Assembly: GCA_041495845.1 (NCBI GenBank)
Contig: JBGQDM010000007.1
Span: 1-52,723 of the forward strand
DNA from: JBGQDM01 sp041495845
GTDB lineage: Bacteria; Acidobacteriota; Terriglobia; Terriglobales; Acidobacteriaceae
DNA: 52,723 nucleotides
Direction: 5' to 3'
The notes below the pieces were generated by a model. It worked only from the letters and a program-made list of their open reading frames with translations, was not told the DNA's origin and did not search any database. Made by a program: the position numbers and the translations under genes. Shown here piece by piece: positions 25,701-34,056 of the stretch (position 1 is the stretch's first letter; the number at the start of each line of letters is the position of its first letter).

Positions 25701-26450
25701 GGTCCCTTCGGTGACATGCCGGCGAACACCTCCAACGGCAGTTCGGTATACCACGGCCTGACCGCCAACCTGCGCAAGCGTTTCGGCAAGCGCTGGGAAT
25801 TTCTGGCGTCCTACACCTGGTCGCATGCCATTGACGATTCCACTGACCTGCAATCGCCGCTCTCGCCGCAGGACAACTACAATCCCGACGCGGAGCGCTC
25901 CAACTCGACGTTCGACCAGCGGCACCGGTTTGTCTTCAGCTCGGTCTTTCAGAGTGGGAAGGTGGGGGGCAGTGGGTTTGTGAGCAAGCTGCTGAGCGAC
26001 TGGACGCTGGCACCCATCATCGAAGCGGTGTCGGGACGGCCGTTCAACATCATTGTTGGTGACGATCGGAATTTTGATTTTGGCTCCCTCACCGACCGCC
26101 CGCTGGCCGTTCCTGCCGGCACCCCGGACAATTTCTGTGGCGACAAAGCAGTGGCGTCGAAGTTCTCGCCGACGGGCTTCCTGCAGCCGGCATGTTTCGC
26201 CAACGGCACACTCATCGGAAACATCGGGCGCAACTCGGGCACCAAGCCGACCGATGTCTTCACCGACATTCGCATCGCGCGCACGCTGCGTTTCGGCGAT
26301 CGCTTCCGGCTGGAAGCTGCCGCCGACGTTTTCAACCTGATCAACCGCTTCAATGTGGCGGACGTGAATCCGCTATGGACGAATGCCGGCCAGAAGACGG
26401 CTGCGTTTGATCCGCGGCAGGTACAGATTTCGCTGCGGCTGGGGTGGTAG
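22746..26450 (+). CDS. TonB-dependent receptor, Oar-like, with carboxypeptidase-regulatory-like N-terminus
   Basis: 1234 residues from ATG 22746, with GGAGG 5 bp upstream. A signal peptide (MTKKMSKLFLLATVVVLWSG, cleavage near AAAQG) is followed by a carboxypeptidase-regulatory-like domain (about 27-110; PPGTYTVSVEAAGF). A plug domain follows (about 115-260; RIENLPTNGRNYINF, VNVDGADAVDNSTNG, YAAEYGRASGGVVNIITRSG), then a large outer-membrane barrel ending in QISLRLGW with the terminal aromatic. This receptor type is greatly expanded in Acidobacteriota and is thought to import oligosaccharides or other large ligands; the ligand is unknown. It is divergent from the histidine kinase. A strong terminator follows at 26471. 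Confidence 0.95.
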   Translation: MTKKMSKLFLLATVVVLWSGLAAAQGVATGDLHVTVRDPKGSVVTNATITARDQAKAYERSTTLNVGGEYRFVALPPGTYTVSVEAAGFAKAEAQDVRITVGQMAELPVALQVAGTQTVITVSSEAEVVETQRTSSTATIEQRRIENLPTNGRNYINFALTDSRLARDTAPSIGAAPTSGLNVGGQRARANLVNVDGADAVDNSTNGIRSTISQEGVQEFQVITSGYAAEYGRASGGVVNIITRSGSNDFHGSVYGYVRNRNFQAVNPFSTVSNPAFTRVQTGVAFGGPIKKDKTYYFFSWEGTWRQETGFSSIGGPDGKFGLVNFDASAYFGQPAGVVNIQATPDQAQFLASPPPVIPVSSLRQYIFLIGAASGVATSGSQPAIFAAFPFAPPGSGLQQFPTTCGGANTICAGLPASFVELNRLRGNFPVSERTDLYSLRLDHNFSSNQRISLRGGVSPSDVTGIQVQAQGPQNFGQNAFSRTSNQNFHDWNFTGQDTWTIGDNRVNEFRFQYSRRGLLYGFARNDDGSKVAVNIPGVAFFGREPFSFVRRKEQRYQLTDNFSWSRGSHNIKFGFDTNFLPISADFTVNFGGIFNFGQQSLFPSPFPALSPVQAYGAGIPSNFIQGVGNPHDAFSNTTVGGFIQDSWRIKSNLTMNYGVRYDAEFTPQFAAINGLAKQGQDFLGITQGIPRDFNNFAPRVGISWDPFKDGKTKISANYGLFYDHPLLGLAFIADVADGAQAPQFVLFPGAPCSNEPGKNIPNPLNLNASNVFQGIVGRSDCTPPGLADALTYLPDQQRFDPTPNTVSAWVNQNYIPQNPAAGVPLAALPFGFPNAKAFKYAASHQANLTFERDLGNNLSLSLEYNFNGGRHLNRPINTNTVLDSALIGNWQAAATDPTSGALTRGPLGVGTVGNFCQQADPIDATHPSWVAPALANFFRPSGLNATLARALIGIGQAGCVGQAQALLAAAGLNANCDPIGLSNCGPFGDMPANTSNGSSVYHGLTANLRKRFGKRWEFLASYTWSHAIDDSTDLQSPLSPQDNYNPDAERSNSTFDQRHRFVFSSVFQSGKVGGSGFVSKLLSDWTLAPIIEAVSGRPFNIIVGDDRNFDFGSLTDRPLAVPAGTPDNFCGDKAVASKFSPTGFLQPACFANGTLIGNIGRNSGTKPTDVFTDIRIARTLRFGDRFRLEAAADVFNLINRFNVADVNPLWTNAGQKTAAFDPRQVQISLRLGW

Positions 26451-26470
26451 GAGTCGACGTTGTTTTCAAG

Positions 26471-26496
26471 GGGCCGCGGGGAGCGCGGCCCTTTTT
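26471..26496 (+). terminator. Rho-independent terminator after the TonB-dependent receptor
   Basis: GGGCCGCG (26471-26478) pairs perfectly with CGCGGCCC (26484-26491), followed at once by TTTTT and then ATTTT. It lies 20 bp past the stop codon. Confidence 0.9.
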
Positions 26497-26525
26497 ATTT
26501 TGTACAAAGAGCGTAATAAGACAAA

Positions 26526-26579
26526 ATCTTAAAACGCAGAGGACGCAGAGGAAGTCACACAGAGAGCGCAGAGGAGAGC
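26526..26579 (+). repeat. Intergenic repeat, CGCAGAGGACGC family, copy 2
   Basis: CTTAAAACGCAGAGGACGCA followed by GAGGAAGTCACACAGAGAGC. It is followed at 26585-26615 by the ACGGATTGCACGGAT word, as copy 1 is by a related word. Confidence 0.65.
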
Positions 26580-26668
26580 CCAAGGCCACGGATTGCACGG
26601 ATGAATACGGAACACCCCGTTTTTTCTTGAATGAATCCGGATGACCGATTCGGAAAGCGGAAACTCGG

Positions 26669-27358
26669 CTAGGCGGGCAGCGCTGCACGCACGGTTTGCA
26701 ATAGACGTTCTCGCGCTTCCGCCGGCTCGAGCGCCGCGACGCCGGCTTCAAGATTGAGGATGCGTACTCCGGTTCCCACTTCCCGCAAAACGTCGGCGGC
26801 ATTGCGGCTGCCAACACCTGAAACCTCTCCACCGACAATCACCAGATGCGGCTTCGACGCCTTCAACAGAACGCGCGCATCGGGAGTATTGCTGGCGGTG
26901 ATGACTTCATAACTCGCCGCCCGAAGAATCTGGCCGGCGAAAGCGAGGAAATCCGCCGAAGCGCCAACCAGGAGGACGCGGCGCGCCGCACCCGGCATTC
27001 CAGGCATGGTCTGCCCCCGATACGAGGCGTCGAGCGCTTCTTCCTCGGTGGCGTGGCATTCGAACACGCGGTTGAGGCTGGTGAGTTCCAGCGTTTTGCG
27101 GATGGCCTGCGGCACACAGCACAACTTCACGTCTCCGCCCTTCATGCGGGCCTGCCCGGCGAGCCGCACCAGCGTGCCCAAGCCGCTGCTATCCAGAAAC
27201 TGCACGTCGGCCAGATTGACAACGGCAAACGGAGTTTCCGCCAGCGCCTCTGCGATCTGGCGGTGTAGCGCCTGGGCTGCTTCTCCGACGATCAGGCGCC
27301 CGGCGCACTGCACCACCAACACACGGCCCGCCCAGCGAGAACGCAGTTCGAGTTTCAT
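26669..27358 (-). CDS. STAS-domain protein with degenerate receiver-like C-terminus
   Basis: 229 residues. The N-terminal 110 residues are a STAS (anti-anti-sigma) domain: VLVVQCAGRLIVGE, then VNLADVQFLDSSGLGTLVRLA, in which the Ser of DSSG is the usual phosphorylation site. The C-terminal part (about 125-229; RRVLLVGASADFLAFAGQIL...YEVITASNTPDARVLLKASKPHLVIVGGEV) follows the receiver fold pattern, but Gly stands where the phospho-acceptor Asp should be and the acidic pocket is missing. It may act in a partner-switching cascade, with the pseudo-receiver as a binding module. No sigma or anti-sigma gene is adjacent. Confidence 0.82.
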   Translation of the reverse strand: MKLELRSRWAGRVLVVQCAGRLIVGEAAQALHRQIAEALAETPFAVVNLADVQFLDSSGLGTLVRLAGQARMKGGDVKLCCVPQAIRKTLELTSLNRVFECHATEEEALDASYRGQTMPGMPGAARRVLLVGASADFLAFAGQILRAASYEVITASNTPDARVLLKASKPHLVIVGGEVSGVGSRNAADVLREVGTGVRILNLEAGVAALEPAEARERLLQTVRAALPA

Positions 27359-27537
27359 GGTTAGAGCTCCGTCGGTGCGCGGAATTATACCGGTCGCAGC
27401 GCTCCCAAGGTGGCGCAGAATTGCGACACCAAAGCGGCCGCTGATTCGGGTTGCAGTGGAACCTCGGTTTCAGACATGGGCAGCCATGCGAGGCGCATTA
27501 TATCTTTATATCTTTAGTATCTTTGCCTCATTGGCGA

Positions 27538-28395
27538 TTAGTCGCAGGGCTTGCGATCCGCCGGCTGGAACTGATCGCGCTCCGCATCCTGCTGCCGGGC
27601 AAACCTTCCCCGCGCAGTCTTGCCGTAGGCTGGCTCACCCGGGCAGTAGTAGAGGCCGGTGCGCACATCAATCCACACTTTTGTTTCCGGATTGCCCGCG
27701 CCGGGCGCAGGCGTTGGCGGCTTTAGACCGACCTTGGTGAGCACGGGGTCAAGCGTCGGTAGCCTATTTCCGAGCAGGTCTTGAAAATAAGGCCAGCCGA
27801 GTACCAGGCTGACGATAACAATGACCGCAAGGGCAAGCTTCTTGGCTGCGCGTGGGAGCCAGCGCGGTGGCGGCGGGTTGCTACCGACTGTTGTTACCGC
27901 TTCTCGCGCCAGGCGTTTCAGCGCCTGACGCTCCCGCCCTGAGAGTGCGTGCTTTGGTTCGTTCTGACTTTGGTCGAGCCGACTCCGTAAGATTGCTTCG
28001 GCTTTGTGCGGAGTGAAAAAAGTCCGACCTTCCTCCAGCGCTTTGAAAGCAGGAAGCAGGTCACGCGTAAGTCGCGCCTTCAGCACATAGCCGAGCGCGC
28101 CCGCATCAAAGGCGGCATGCACTGCCTGATCGTTGTCGTCGTACCCCAGGAAAATGATTTTGTGGTCAGGCTGCTGGTTGAGCAGTTGACGGCAAACCGT
28201 CAACGCGTCGGGATTGCTCAGATCGGCGGCAAGCAGGATTACATCCGGCTTCAGCGTGGAAACTTTCTCGATCGTTTCCTTTCCGTCGGCCGCCGCACCG
28301 CACAATTCCCAACCGGGCCGCGGGGGCAGCACTCCGGCGATCGCTTCCCGCACCACGTCGCTGGCATCGGCCACGAAAACGCGCAACAAGGCCAT
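27538..28395 (-). CDS. Membrane-anchored protein with degenerate receiver domain
   Basis: 285 residues from ATG 28395, which has AGGAGG 5 bp upstream. Residues 1-120 follow the response-regulator receiver fold (LLRVFVADASDVVREAIAGVL...PDVILLAADLSNPDALTVCRQL...HAAFDAGALGYVLKA), with the conserved late Lys, but the phospho-acceptor position reads Ala and the acidic pair is reduced to one Asp. A transmembrane segment (about 187-206; KKLALAVIVIVSLVLGWPYF) follows instead of a DNA-binding domain. The end (VWIDVRTGLYYCPGEPAYGK...ARQQDAERDQFQPADRKPC) is a Cys-containing motif that I have seen at the C-termini of other acidobacterial proteins. It is probably not a classical regulator. Confidence 0.8.
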   Translation of the reverse strand: MALLRVFVADASDVVREAIAGVLPPRPGWELCGAAADGKETIEKVSTLKPDVILLAADLSNPDALTVCRQLLNQQPDHKIIFLGYDDNDQAVHAAFDAGALGYVLKARLTRDLLPAFKALEEGRTFFTPHKAEAILRSRLDQSQNEPKHALSGRERQALKRLAREAVTTVGSNPPPPRWLPRAAKKLALAVIVIVSLVLGWPYFQDLLGNRLPTLDPVLTKVGLKPPTPAPGAGNPETKVWIDVRTGLYYCPGEPAYGKTARGRFARQQDAERDQFQPADRKPCD

Positions 28396-28540
28396 CACCC
28401 TCCTGCACCGCAGATGGATTATAGCGGCCCGCTGCCGGAAGCAGGACAGCCGCGAAGATCGCGTAGGCCCCTGCGCAACCCCCATGGCACGAACTGCTAG
28501 AATGGCGGTCACTCTTGACGATTCCGGGAGATTCCGCATC

Positions 28541-29206
28541 ATGTCCCAACCCCAGGCCCCGAGCACGCGTACCCGTGTGATTCGTGAAGCCGAGCGCGGT
28601 GTTTACGACCGCGATACTGTGAACCGCATTCTGGATGAAGGTTTCATCTGCCATGTTGGCTTTGTGCAAGACGGCCAGCCCTTCGTGATTCCCACCGCCT
28701 ATGGGCGCAGTGGCAACAACCTCTACATTCATGGCTCGGCCGCCAGTCGGATGTTGCGGCAGACGCAGACGGGCATTCCCGTCTGCATCACCGTCACGCT
28801 GCTGGACGGGCTGGTGCTGGCGCGTTCGGTCTTCAATCACTCGATGAACTACCGCGCGGTGGTGGTGCTGGGCACGGCGCGCATGGTGGACGACGCGGCG
28901 GAAAAGATCGAAGCGCTGCGGCTGCTCTCGGAGCACATCATTCCCGGCCGCTGGGCCGATGCTCGTTTTCCCAATGAAAAGGAATTGAAGGCGACCACGG
29001 TGTTGCGCGTGCCGATTGAGGAGTTCTCTGCCAAGGTGCGAGTAGGCCCGCCGGTGGATGACGCGGAGGATTATTCGTTTCCCACCTGGGCGGGAGTGCT
29101 GCCGCTGCCGGTGACCACGGGAGAGCCGATTGCCGATGAGCGCAACACGCACGAACTCCCGGCCTACCTGCGGAACTATCACCGGGGGGACACGACGCGC
29201 CCTTGA
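28541..29206 (+). CDS. FMN-binding pyridoxamine 5'-phosphate oxidase-like protein (NimA type)
   Basis: 221 residues from ATG 28541; an in-frame ATG at 28502 is less likely. The split-barrel flavin-binding pattern is seen: ILDEGFICHVGFVQDGQPFVIPTAYGRSGNNLYIHGSAASRML, then ITVTLLDGLVLARSVFNHSMNYRAVVVLGTARMV. The His and Ser-Met-Asn-Tyr-Arg residues match the Nim/flavin-reductase-like group (Pyridox_ox_2). These bind FMN or heme and reduce small molecules; some give nitroimidazole resistance. It is transcribed divergently from the receiver-like gene, with 145 bp between the starts. Confidence 0.88.
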   Translation: MSQPQAPSTRTRVIREAERGVYDRDTVNRILDEGFICHVGFVQDGQPFVIPTAYGRSGNNLYIHGSAASRMLRQTQTGIPVCITVTLLDGLVLARSVFNHSMNYRAVVVLGTARMVDDAAEKIEALRLLSEHIIPGRWADARFPNEKELKATTVLRVPIEEFSAKVRVGPPVDDAEDYSFPTWAGVLPLPVTTGEPIADERNTHELPAYLRNYHRGDTTRP

Positions 29207-29269
29207 GGCTGATCCGGAGCTCCTCGTATTGGCGGGCGAGGGCGTCCGCCCCACACCAGCAACGCAGGC

Positions 29270-29770
29270 TTACTTCTGATAGAACTCAGCCCAGGCTTTG
29301 ACTTTGCCGAAGTCCACATTGATCTCGCAGGTTTTGGGCGCGGTGTGTCCAAAGTTCACCGCCAACTGCGTTTCCGCCTGGCTCATCTCGCCGGTTTGCA
29401 TGGAGGTCCGCGCCAAGTCCTTCGTGCCATCGTAGGCTGCGGCCACATCGGTATTGCGGCTGATAATCAGGGTCCATTCTTTCTTGCCGGGAATGAGATA
29501 CAACGTGTAACCGCCGACTGGCACCAGGGTCCCACCCACGGTAATTTCCGTTTCCGTAAAGAGCGTGATCGCGGTTCCACCTGGGAGCCACACCTTGCCG
29601 TTCGGCGGGGTCTCCTTTTTCGCCAGCGGGCGGCGGTAGCGGGCGCTGATTTGTCGTCCATCGGCGAAGGTGCAGTAGGAAGAAGCCGTATCATCGACGT
29701 TCTGCGCCGGCAAGTCTCTCGCGGGCGCCAGTAGCGCCAGACCGAGCAGCCCAAACAAGACTCTTTTCAT
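29270..29770 (-). CDS. DUF2911 exported protein
   Basis: 166 residues. A signal peptide (MKRVLFGLLGLALLAPA, cleavage near LPAQN) precedes a DUF2911 domain: SSYCTFADGRQISARYRRP, GKVWLPGGTAITLFTETEI, VPVGGYTLYLIPGKKEWTLIISRN, and EINVDFGKVKAWAEF at the end. The family is periplasmic or extracytoplasmic, frequent in Acidobacteriota and Bacteroidota, and of unknown function. It stands as a single gene, convergent with the flavin protein at 28541-29206. Confidence 0.88.
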   Translation of the reverse strand: MKRVLFGLLGLALLAPARDLPAQNVDDTASSYCTFADGRQISARYRRPLAKKETPPNGKVWLPGGTAITLFTETEITVGGTLVPVGGYTLYLIPGKKEWTLIISRNTDVAAAYDGTKDLARTSMQTGEMSQAETQLAVNFGHTAPKTCEINVDFGKVKAWAEFYQK

Positions 29771-29948
29771 GAGATTGTCTCCGCCCTCAACGGACTGGCA
29801 GCTTTGCGGCTAGCCCGTGACGACCGCACATTCCGTGCGGACAAGCATCCGCAGGAAGCGTACATCATGCTCCCGAGGGGCCGCAGAAGACAATGAGGAA
29901 ATGAAAAATGCCGGGCAGGGTTGGCGGTGCTGCCCGGCGCCGCTCCGC

Positions 29949-30917
29949 TTATGACGGCAACAACAGCAGCTTGCCGGTGGTCTTGCGGCCTTCCAGGTCG
30001 CGATGCGCTTGCGGTGCATGGGCCAGAGGATAGGTGTGTTCGATGCGCAGCTTCAGCTTGCCCGCTCCAATCATGGAGAAGACGGCTGCGGCGCGCGGCT
30101 GCATCGCGTCGCCAGCGATGTAGTGATTGAGCGTGGGGCGGGTGAGGAACAAAGAGCCCTTCTGCGTGAGCAGGAGGGGATCGAAGGCCGGGACAGCTCC
30201 ACTGGAACCGCCATAGAGTGCCATCATGCCGCGGGGACGCAGCACGTTCAGGCCTTTGTCGAAGGTAGTCTTGCCCACCGAATCGTAAACCACATGCACG
30301 CCCTGGCCCCCGGTGAGACGTTTCGTCTCCGCCTCGAAATCGGTTTGCGTATAGAGGATAACTTCGTCGGCGCCCGCCTGGCGCGCCAGTTCTGCCTTGG
30401 CTGGAGTGGAAACCGTGGCGATGACACGAGCGCCAATGTGATGGGCCATTTGCACCAGCAGCAGGCCGACGCCGCCGGCAGCGGCATGGATGAGCGCGGT
30501 GTCGCCGCGCTTCAGGGGGAACGTATCGTGGGCGAGGTAGTGGGCGGTCATGCCCTGTAGCATGGCGGCCGCCGCTTGGTGGTCGCTGACGCCGGCTGGA
30601 ATGCGGACTAGCCGGTCGGCGGGAACGGCGGCAAACTCAGCGTAACTGCCCATGACGCTGGTGTAAGCCACGCGGTCACCGGACTTGAACTGCTCAACGT
30701 TAGCGCCCACCGCGGTGACCACCCCGGCCGCTTCCTGGCCAATCACGAAGGGCAGGGGCGTCGGGTAGCGTCCTTCGCGGTGGTAGACATCGATAAAGTT
30801 GACGCCGGTGGCGCGGATTTCGACCAGGGCTTCATTGGGTTTGGGGGTGGGAGCGGGGAGGTCTACGAGCTGCAATACCTCGGCTCCGCCGGTCTTCTGA
30901 ACTTGAATGGCCTTCAT
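29949..30917 (-). CDS. NADPH:quinone reductase, zeta-crystallin-like (MDR family)
   Basis: 322 residues from ATG 30917, where MKAIQVQKTGGAEVLQLVDL matches the family start; the frame is open to 30965. The zinc-less medium-chain reductase features are all present: GVNFIDVYHREGRYPTPLPFVIGQEAAGVV, the nucleotide-binding HAAAGGVGLLLVQMAHHIGARVIAT, and VVYDSVGKTTFDKGLNVLRPRGMMALYGG. It should reduce quinones one electron at a time with NADPH. It is a single gene; the following 178 bp up to DUF2911 show nothing else. The family assignment is firm, the substrate is not. Confidence 0.92.
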   Translation of the reverse strand: MKAIQVQKTGGAEVLQLVDLPAPTPKPNEALVEIRATGVNFIDVYHREGRYPTPLPFVIGQEAAGVVTAVGANVEQFKSGDRVAYTSVMGSYAEFAAVPADRLVRIPAGVSDHQAAAAMLQGMTAHYLAHDTFPLKRGDTALIHAAAGGVGLLLVQMAHHIGARVIATVSTPAKAELARQAGADEVILYTQTDFEAETKRLTGGQGVHVVYDSVGKTTFDKGLNVLRPRGMMALYGGSSGAVPAFDPLLLTQKGSLFLTRPTLNHYIAGDAMQPRAAAVFSMIGAGKLKLRIEHTYPLAHAPQAHRDLEGRKTTGKLLLLPS

Positions 30918-31222
30918 GAACAGATTCGATGTAGGCGGAGGGGGTGACGACTCGCAAGAAAACACTGGGTTGAATTTCGGTATCGCTCATGCGGGATGGC
31001 TGCCTCGTCTTGGGCCCGCCGCGTAAACCGCGCCAAACTCCTCATCGGAAACCAACGCAGATCGTTTTGGCAAGGTCGCGTTCCGAGCCCTCCAGAGGTA
31101 CCCCGCTGTGCAGGGGTACAGGGCCTTCGGCAAATTGACCATGGGGGAATGGGGGTAGTAGGATGCAACAGGTTCCGGCCTCACTTGGGCAGGGCTGGGC
31201 CGTTTGTAAGCAATTGATATTA

Positions 31223-33076
31223 ATGAGCTTGACTAGAGTTCTGCGAAGTCCGCTCGGGCTGGGTTTACTGGCGCTGTTGGCCGGATGGGCCGCGCTCCGC
31301 CCACTGCCGGCCTGGGCCCAGGAAGCACAGAATTCGCCGCAGGACATTTCTTCCGCACCAAAGGCTGATCCTGTTGCTGACCTCATTGCCCAGGTGGAAA
31401 ACGAATACCGGTCTGGTCTGGCGAACTATCAGGCTGGCCACCTGGCTGCCGCCAAACTCAGCTTTGACCGAGCGTTTAACCTGCTCGCCTCCAGCCCCTT
31501 CGATCTTCATTCCGACGAGCGCCTGGAACGCGAATTTGATCGCATCCTGGATGGCACCACCAACCTGGAAATGGCGGCGTTCGAACAGGGGGATGGCTTT
31601 ACCGAGCAGAAGTCCGAGCCGGCGCCAATCGACGAGGCCAACGAAGCCACGTTCCCGGTGGATCCGAACATCAAGGCGAGGGCGGAAGCGGAAATAAAAG
31701 TCACGCGATCCGACCTGCCCCTGATGCTGACGGACCCGGTTGTTTCTTATATCAATTATTTTTCGACGCGGGGACGAGGAACACTGGAACGCGCGCTGAC
31801 CCGGGCCGGACGTTACGAAGGCATGATTCGCCGCGTGCTCCGCGAGGAAGGTGTGCCGCAGGACCTAATCTACCTGGCGTTGGCGGAGTCTGGCTTTCAT
31901 CCCGTGGCGGTGTCGCGTGCCGGGGCGCGCGGCATGTGGCAGTTCATGGCCAGCCGCGCCCGCTCTTATGACCTGGGACGTAGCTGGTGGGCCGATGATC
32001 GCCAGGATCCGGAGAAAGCGACGCGCGCCGCTGCCCGCCATCTGCGCGATCTTTACCACCAGTTCGGTGACTGGTACCTGGCCCTGGCGGCCTACAATTC
32101 CGGCCCGGGAACGGTACAGAGCGCAGTCAAGCGCACCGGCTTTGCGGATTTCTGGGAACTCTACCGGCGCAACGTGCTGCCGCGGGAGACCCGCAACTAT
32201 GTCCCCATCATCGTGGCGGCCACGATCATGGCCAAGAATCCGGCGCAATACGGTCTCGACACCATCGCTCCCGATGCGGCACTCCAGTACGACACGGTGC
32301 GGCTGAACTATCCGCTCGACTTGCGCCTGGCGGCTGAGTGCGTGGACGTTTCTGTGGGCACGCTGCTCGATCTCAACCCCAGCCTGCTCCGTCTGACCAC
32401 CCCCAAAGACCGCCCCTTCGACCTGCACCTGCCCGCCGGCTCGCAAGAGAAATTCACCGGCGCCATTGCAGCGATTCCAATGGAGATGCGGGTATGGTGG
32501 CGGTATCACAAAGTGGAGAACGGCGAGACGCTGGCGTCCCTCTCGCGCACTTACCACACCTCCGCCGACGCCATTGCCCAAGCCAACAATCTCAGCGGCG
32601 CGGAACTGGAACCCGAAAGCAAGATTCTCATCCCGATTGCCCCTGGGAAGCGGCTGGCTGGGGAAGGGGAGACTTACTCCCGTCGCGCGATCCGCTACAA
32701 GGTCCGCCGCGGTGACACGGTCGAATCCGTGGCGGCGAATTTCGGTGTGCCGGCGGAAAGGATCCGCCATTGGAACCAGATGCGCGGGAACAGTCTGAAG
32801 GCGGGACGCAGCCTGCGCGTGTATTTGCCGGTTGCGCCGAGCGGTGAACTCTCGGCTCGTGCTGCTTCGGCGCGGTCCAAGCGGGGTCACTCCAAATCAC
32901 AACCCGCCGCCAGCGTGGCCAAGAAGGGCCGCGTGCTGCATAAGGTCCGCAAGGGGGAGACGCTGACTTCGATTGCCGGCACTTACAACACGACCGTGAG
33001 TGCCTTGCGCCGCGACAATGCGCACGCCACCAACCTTCGTCCGGGCGACGTCCTGGTCGTGCACCTGAATCGTTAG
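31223..33076 (+). CDS. mltD: Membrane-bound lytic murein transglycosylase MltD-like, with three LysM domains
   Basis: 617 residues from ATG 31223; an upstream in-frame ATG at 31163 gives no signal peptide and is not used. A signal segment (SPLGLGLLALLAGWAALRPL, cleavage near AWAQ) precedes a helical region and the SLT domain (about 180-320): LALAESGFHPVAVSRAGARG with the catalytic Glu, GMWQFMASRA, LALAAYNSGPGTV, and RRNVLPRETRNYVPIIVAA. Three LysM modules follow (about 432-475, 490-540 and 570-617; YHKVENGETLASLSRTYH, YKVRRGDTVESVAANFGV, LHKVRKGETLTSIAGTYN). It cleaves peptidoglycan glycan strands to give 1,6-anhydro ends. It is a single gene. Confidence 0.94.
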   Translation: MSLTRVLRSPLGLGLLALLAGWAALRPLPAWAQEAQNSPQDISSAPKADPVADLIAQVENEYRSGLANYQAGHLAAAKLSFDRAFNLLASSPFDLHSDERLEREFDRILDGTTNLEMAAFEQGDGFTEQKSEPAPIDEANEATFPVDPNIKARAEAEIKVTRSDLPLMLTDPVVSYINYFSTRGRGTLERALTRAGRYEGMIRRVLREEGVPQDLIYLALAESGFHPVAVSRAGARGMWQFMASRARSYDLGRSWWADDRQDPEKATRAAARHLRDLYHQFGDWYLALAAYNSGPGTVQSAVKRTGFADFWELYRRNVLPRETRNYVPIIVAATIMAKNPAQYGLDTIAPDAALQYDTVRLNYPLDLRLAAECVDVSVGTLLDLNPSLLRLTTPKDRPFDLHLPAGSQEKFTGAIAAIPMEMRVWWRYHKVENGETLASLSRTYHTSADAIAQANNLSGAELEPESKILIPIAPGKRLAGEGETYSRRAIRYKVRRGDTVESVAANFGVPAERIRHWNQMRGNSLKAGRSLRVYLPVAPSGELSARAASARSKRGHSKSQPAASVAKKGRVLHKVRKGETLTSIAGTYNTTVSALRRDNAHATNLRPGDVLVVHLNR

Positions 33077-33135
33077 ATCAGATAGCAGTGCCGGACTCAT
33101 TTGCTTGGGCAGTGATGCAATGGAAGCGCGGGGCG

Positions 33136-33966
33136 TCAGTGCGACAGCAATTCGAGTCTTGGTCGAGAGCTGAGATTCTCCCGAAAGTAATAGAGGATCC
33201 GGCTGTTCTGGCGCTGCCCTACGATGAATTGTGTCACTGCCGCCGGAGCATGAGCATTGGTCTGCACCCGAACATTCACCACTGGCGTTCCGTCGTCGTC
33301 CCCAACTGACCAAGTACCGGTGCCAGTCCAATCGGTAAAACCCCATTGTCCGGAAGTGTTAGCCAAAGTTGACACGGGCAGGTTGTCAGCCTCCAACGTC
33401 CCATCGGGGCGAAACTTAATAGCTGAGAGGCGGGTGCGCCCGGTAGATGACAGGAAGTACCCTCCGTCGTTCACGGTCCAGCTCCCGAGAATGTCCTGAG
33501 GCCTGGGAACGGCTACGCGGTCATAGTACCAATCAACCTCTGCAACCACTGCCAGCTTCAGCACTCCGCCCACTCGGTGAACACTCAAACTTGCTGCGCA
33601 TTCCATTACGGGAGTCCCAGCAGGGCTTTTTTCAGTGCAGTTAGCCCCCACTAATCTGACGGCAGTTCCACCAAGAAATGCGTTTTCTGATCTCCATCTC
33701 CCCCGATTTGTGAAGTGCTTCCTCGGGGACCAGAACACTTGTACAAAGCTCTTGTCGGAGTGCAAGATGAGATGTTCTATGCCAATCTCAAAGTCCGGCG
33801 AGGGACCGGGAAATTCTGTCATGTATGTACCGGGAAGCTCCTGATCAGTAACGCGGACTTGTCCCTCTTCACCACACCCCAAGATGGGCAAGAGCATCAG
33901 CAGTGCTATTCCCCAAGCCTTCAGCGGCAAGGTTACTTGTGGCCTGGCAAATATCGGCTCTCGCAC
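33136..33966 (-). CDS. Hypothetical lipoprotein
   Basis: 276 residues. A hydrophobic N-terminus ends in a lipobox (LLPILGCGEE, Cys at about 31), so it is probably lipid-anchored in the periplasm. The rest is beta-rich with two similar stretches (LPGTYMTEFPG and ILGSWTVNDGG, each followed by a FxxDGTL- or RGRW-type strand), suggesting a pair of related lipocalin-like or META-like modules. I do not recognise the family. The N-terminal extension MREPIFARPQ is unusual for a signal; a later start cannot be fixed. A membrane protein gene lies 91 bp upstream on the same strand. Confidence 0.7.
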   Translation of the reverse strand: MREPIFARPQVTLPLKAWGIALLMLLPILGCGEEGQVRVTDQELPGTYMTEFPGPSPDFEIGIEHLILHSDKSFVQVFWSPRKHFTNRGRWRSENAFLGGTAVRLVGANCTEKSPAGTPVMECAASLSVHRVGGVLKLAVVAEVDWYYDRVAVPRPQDILGSWTVNDGGYFLSSTGRTRLSAIKFRPDGTLEADNLPVSTLANTSGQWGFTDWTGTGTWSVGDDDGTPVVNVRVQTNAHAPAAVTQFIVGQRQNSRILYYFRENLSSRPRLELLSH

Positions 33967-34056
33967 GATTTTAGCTCCTTTAACCTGGTACCGACTCCAC
34001 GATGCCCATGACTCGATCTCCCACGAGTGGTCAATCTTACCTAGGCGCGACCGCGG

